Positions 61,278 through 64,000 of a stretch of 64,000 bases of DNA are shown one piece after another. The first letter of the stretch is position 1; every line of letters starts with the position of its first letter. The stretch is from JAJEFO01 sp965209045. GTDB lineage: Bacteria > Pseudomonadota > Alphaproteobacteria > Rhodobacterales > Rhodobacteraceae. The stretch is from positions 1,178,001 through 1,242,000 of the forward strand of contig CBDBPW010000001.1 of NCBI GenBank assembly GCA_965209045.1, written 5' to 3'. The notes under the pieces are model-generated. The model made no database searches and was not told the DNA's origin. It saw only the letters and a program-made list of their open reading frames with translations. The position numbers and the translations under genes were made by a program.

Positions 61278-62315
61278 GTGGGTTATCGCGTCGCAGTCGT
61301 CGGCGCCACGGGGAACGTGGGCCGCGAAATGCTGAACATCCTTGCGGAGCGTCAGTTCCCCGCGGACGAGGTCGTGGCTCTTGCGAGCCGCAGGTCGCTC
61401 GGCACCGAAGTCAGCCATGGCGACCAGACCCTCAAGACGAAGGATCTGGACGTCTTCGACTTCAGCGGATTCGACATGGCGCTTTTTGCGATCGGATCCG
61501 GTCCGACGAGGAAATATGCGCCCAGGGCGGCCAAGGCGGGTTGCGTCGTGATCGACAATTCATCCCTCTATCGTTACGACCCTGACGTTCCCCTGGTCGT
61601 TCCGGAAGTGAACCCGGACGTGATCATGGATTGCAGGAAACGGAACATCATCGCCAATCCCAACTGCTCCACGGCACAAATGGTGGTCGCGTTGAAGCCG
61701 CTGCATGACCGGGCAAGGATCAAGCGAGTCGTTGTCTCGACCTACCAGTCCGTTTCCGGGGCCGGAAAGGCGGGAATGGACGAGCTTTGGGATCAGACCA
61801 AGGCGATCTACAATCCGGTGTCCGAAGTCGAGGTGAGGAAGTTCCAGAAGCAGATCGCGTTCAACGTGATTCCGCATATCGATGTCTTCATGGACGACGG
61901 TTCGACCAAGGAAGAATGGAAGATGGTCGCCGAGACAAAGAAGATCGTCGATCCCGCGATCAAGCTGACGGCGACCTGCGTGCGGGTTCCGGTGTTCGTG
62001 GGTCATTCCGAGGCGATCAATGTGGAGACCGAGGAGTTCCTGGGCGAAGACGAGGCGCGTGCAATCCTGCGCGAAAGCCCTGGCGTCATCGTTTTCGACA
62101 AGCGCGAGGACGGCGGCTACGCGACGCCGGTGGAGTGCGTCGGAGACTTCGCCACGTTCATCAGCAGGATCCGCCAGGACTCGACGGTGGAGAACGGCCT
62201 GAATCTCTGGTGCGTCTCGGACAACCTGAGGAAGGGCGCGGCGCTGAACGCGGTTCAGATCGCCGAACTCCTGGGAAACCGGGTGCTGCAGAAGGCGGAC
62301 GAAACGGTCGCGTGA
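61278..62315 (+). CDS. asd: aspartate-semialdehyde dehydrogenase
   Basis: A 345-residue enzyme reducing aspartyl phosphate to aspartate semialdehyde on the lysine, threonine and methionine routes. I choose the GTG at 61278, which has an AGGAGG site eight bases upstream and gives (M)GYRVAVVGATGNVGREML with the NADP loop. The catalytic cysteine lies in IIANPNCSTAQMVVALKPL (about residue 133), and VVSTYQSVSGAGKAGMDEL follows. The frame runs 66 codons further upstream without support. It supplies the DapD/DapE pathway found elsewhere in the window. Confidence 0.95.
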   Translation: MGYRVAVVGATGNVGREMLNILAERQFPADEVVALASRRSLGTEVSHGDQTLKTKDLDVFDFSGFDMALFAIGSGPTRKYAPRAAKAGCVVIDNSSLYRYDPDVPLVVPEVNPDVIMDCRKRNIIANPNCSTAQMVVALKPLHDRARIKRVVVSTYQSVSGAGKAGMDELWDQTKAIYNPVSEVEVRKFQKQIAFNVIPHIDVFMDDGSTKEEWKMVAETKKIVDPAIKLTATCVRVPVFVGHSEAINVETEEFLGEDEARAILRESPGVIVFDKREDGGYATPVECVGDFATFISRIRQDSTVENGLNLWCVSDNLRKGAALNAVQIAELLGNRVLQKADETVA

Positions 62316-62498
62316 GCGGCCGCCCGTCGCGCCAACGCAGGTCGCCTGGCGGATTCGCCGGAGTGGCGAGGAAGGCTCTCCCTCGAGGCGCCGCCAGTTC
62401 GTGCCCGGTCGACGGGAGATGTCCCAGCCGAATGCGTGGCGCCTGCGGGTGATGCCGCTGCATCCCCTTGAGCGCGGCATTCGGCCTGGCGGCGGCCC

Positions 62499-62854
62499 AT
62501 GATCAGAACGGAACGGAAGCGGCGCTTCTGGAGCGGGAGACCAGTGCGCTCCGGGATTGAAAGCCGGAAAGAGGAGATTGCGGGAATCTGCCGCCGCTGC
62601 GGCGCCAAGCGGCTGGGTCTCCACGGCTCGGCCTCTCGGCCTCCGATCCGGAGACCGGCGGCTCGGACTGTCGCGTCGACTTCAACCGACGGCTTCCGGA
62701 CAACATGCAGCGCTGCGTCACGGACCTCGAGTTCGACCTCGCCGAATCCTTGGGCCGCGACGTCGATTTCGGCTGCATGGGCGTGATCAGGAGCAGGTTG
62801 CTGCAGGCGCATTTCGACCGTTCGCCGGAGAGAGTCTGTGACTGCAATTCTTGA
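62499..62854 (+). pseudogene. MNT-type minimal nucleotidyltransferase, frameshifted remnant
   Basis: The first frame gives EEIAGICRRCGAKRLGLHGS, the usual start of MNT proteins up to the GSA turn. A shift at about 62635-62650 moves to the frame DPETGGSDCRVDFNRRLPDN then DLEFDLAESLGRDVDFGCMG and VIRSRLLQAHFDRSPERVCD, ending at TGA. In intact relatives GSA is followed by FDPxxSDIDLLVEF. MNT proteins act as antitoxins for HepT/HEPN toxins by adenylating them; no HEPN gene is seen downstream. It looks like a decaying remnant. Confidence 0.6.
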
Positions 62855-62948
62855 ACAGCTGGCGACGCTTCAGGATCTCGTTGACGAAGCGGCAGCGATT
62901 GCGCGCTTGGTCGAAGTCCGGACCCTGCCCTTGGTGCACGCCTGGAGG

Positions 62949-63599
62949 TCACACTGGCTCGAATTCTCCGGTCTCCGGCATGTATTGCAGCAGGTCGCCG
63001 CTCCGGATGTCCACCCAGAGGCCGTGGAGCGACAACGCGCTCGCGGCAACTGCCGCCTTGACGAACGGATAGGTCATCAGGTTCTCGAGCGAGACCACCA
63101 CGGCTTCGTGTTCAAGGGCCCGGAGCGGGTCGGTTTCGTTCTTCCTGGCCGCGACACGTTCGTAGCCCGGGCGAAGGATCTCCACCCAGCGCCCGACGAA
63201 ACTCGACTTGCTCTCAAGTTCCGGGGCCTGGCCGGAGCACATGGCATGGCAGCCCGCGACTCCGCCGCAGCCTGAGTGTCCCACCACGAACAGATGCTCG
63301 ACCTTGAGGGCCGTCACTGCATATTCGATCGCGGCTGACGTGCCGTGCATGTTTCCGTCCGTCGTGCATGGCGGGACCAGGCTGGCAATGTTGCGATGCA
63401 TGAAGAAATCGCCGGGGCCGGCGTCGAAAATCGATGCGACCTGGACCCGGCTGTCGCAGCAAGAGATCACCATCGCCGGCGGCTGCTGGCCCTTGTCCGC
63501 AAGATGCTCGTATCGATCCCGGCTTTTTTCAAATGTCGATGACTTCCAGCCCTTGTACCGTTCGACGAATTGGCCTGGCAGAGCGCGGGCGTGTTCCAT
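62949..63599 (-). CDS. beta-class carbonic anhydrase
   Basis: A 216-residue zinc enzyme hydrating CO2. The zinc ligands are in AMVISCCDSRVQVASIFDAG (cysteine and aspartate-arginine dyad) and FVVGHSGCGGVAGC (histidine and cysteine). RNIASLVPP is a further hallmark. The start MEHARALPGQFVERYKGWKS has a GGAAAGGAAG site upstream. No signal peptide is seen, so it is cytosolic, supplying bicarbonate to carboxylases. It is divergent from the leucyl aminopeptidase gene. Confidence 0.94.
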   Translation of the reverse strand: MEHARALPGQFVERYKGWKSSTFEKSRDRYEHLADKGQQPPAMVISCCDSRVQVASIFDAGPGDFFMHRNIASLVPPCTTDGNMHGTSAAIEYAVTALKVEHLFVVGHSGCGGVAGCHAMCSGQAPELESKSSFVGRWVEILRPGYERVAARKNETDPLRALEHEAVVVSLENLMTYPFVKAAVAASALSLHGLWVDIRSGDLLQYMPETGEFEPV

Positions 63600-63839
63600 G
63601 GGCTTCCTTTCCGGTTCGGGAATTTGCAGGCTTGGCTGTCAACTGGCCGGTCGGGTCCGGGAAAGAACTTACACCTGTGGTCGCTCGAGCAAAAGGGCGC
63701 CTGCAAGACGTCCCGGCGCATCGTGAACTGGCGCCCGTCCCATTCGGGACGCATCCCGCCGCTGCAGATTGCGCTGCGGGAATGACACGAGTTGCCGATT
63801 GACCTAGTCTTCGCCGAATCCAGCCTTGGGGGAATCACG

Positions 63840-64000
63840 TTGCCAGCGCTTGCATTTTCGACTGACGCTTCTGCGGCAAGGCCGCTGTTCCTGGTGAAGA
63901 AGGAGAGGCTTGCGGACTGGCTCGCAGCGCAGGACGAGACCATGCGAGATTGGGTCGCCGCGGCGGGCTTCAAGGCCCGTGTCGGCGAAGTTCTTCCCTT
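63840..64000 (+). CDS. leucyl aminopeptidase family (M17) protein, 5' part
   Basis: The frame opens with a TTG preceded by a GGGGGA site and encodes (M)PALAFSTDASAARPLFLV then KKERLADWLAAQDETMRDW and VAAAGFKARVGEVLP before the window ends. This matches the N-terminal domain of alphaproteobacterial M17 aminopeptidases (PepB group); the catalytic domain lies outside. A beta-carbonic anhydrase next to such a gene is common in this group. The call rests on 53 residues only. Confidence 0.6.
   Translation, partial: MPALAFSTDASAARPLFLVKKERLADWLAAQDETMRDWVAAAGFKARVGEVLP

Overview
The window is about 62-65% GC, densely coded, and looks like the chromosome of an alphaproteobacterium close to the Rhodobacterales. 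Pointers are the four-gene bztABCD/aapJQMP-type amino-acid transporter, an ATP12 chaperone gene, the rpmH-rnpA-yidD-ttcA-yidC-MOSC-engB-argB block, dapD/dapE, a ribosomal alpha operon without rpsD, and four-cysteine adenylate kinase. All assignments come from reading the sequence and from knowledge of the families; no database search was run.

Region 1 (1-10.5 kb, + strand) is the spc and alpha ribosomal protein operon, rpmC to rplQ, with secY, adk and rpoA inside it. It is preceded by a putative 2-oxoglutarate/Fe(II) oxygenase gene, and hairpins lie at adk/rpsM and rpsK/rpoA. Region 2 (10.6-14.2 kb) is a tightly overlapping string: rarA, crcB, a 30-codon small ORF, a RluC-type pseudouridine synthase and atp12. 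Region 3 (14.4-19 kb) is bztABCD, with a strong hairpin after bztA. Region 4 (19-22 kb, - strand) holds an acyl-CoA synthetase, an Fe-S protein and a SixA-type phosphatase.

Region 5 (22-24 kb) is a gene-poor islet with a direct repeat and a UPF0175/PIN-type toxin-antitoxin pair. Region 6 (24.2-33.8 kb, - strand) is the rpmH-rnpA-yidD...ttcA-yidC-MOSC-engB-argB block. Between yidD and ttcA lies a foreign-looking cassette: an HNH nuclease gene followed by a gene joining a phospholipase-D (HKD) nuclease to a P-loop ATPase, the latter broken by a one-base frameshift. This is the best candidate for an undescribed, probably anti-phage, system. Next to it (34.0-35.0 kb) is a tacA-tacT toxin-antitoxin pair whose toxin carries an in-frame amber stop.

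Region 7 (35-42.6 kb, + strand) has a TVP38 membrane protein, a flavin disulfide reductase, an orphan sensor kinase, two tandem tRNA-Arg genes (anticodons TCG and ACG), a GH42 beta-galactosidase and a LOG-family protein. Region 8 (42.8-49.2 kb) has rlmN, an IalB-like secreted protein, an asparaginase gene split by a 1.75 kb ISKra4-family element with an 11-bp target duplication, a CoA-binding protein and dapD. Region 9 (49-56 kb) has a HAD phosphatase, dapE, a GNAT, a DUF2064 protein, RNase R, a lytic transglycosylase lacking a visible signal peptide, and tag. Region 10 (56-64 kb) has a dnaE2 gene lacking its C-terminal OB domain, a methyltransferase, rppH, asd, a frameshifted MNT nucleotidyltransferase remnant, a beta-carbonic anhydrase and the 5' end of a leucyl aminopeptidase gene.

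Overall the housekeeping backbone is intact and accessory DNA sits in small pockets. Several of these pockets are in visible decay: split asparaginase, stopped TacT, frameshifted PLD-ATPase, frameshifted MNT and truncated DnaE2.
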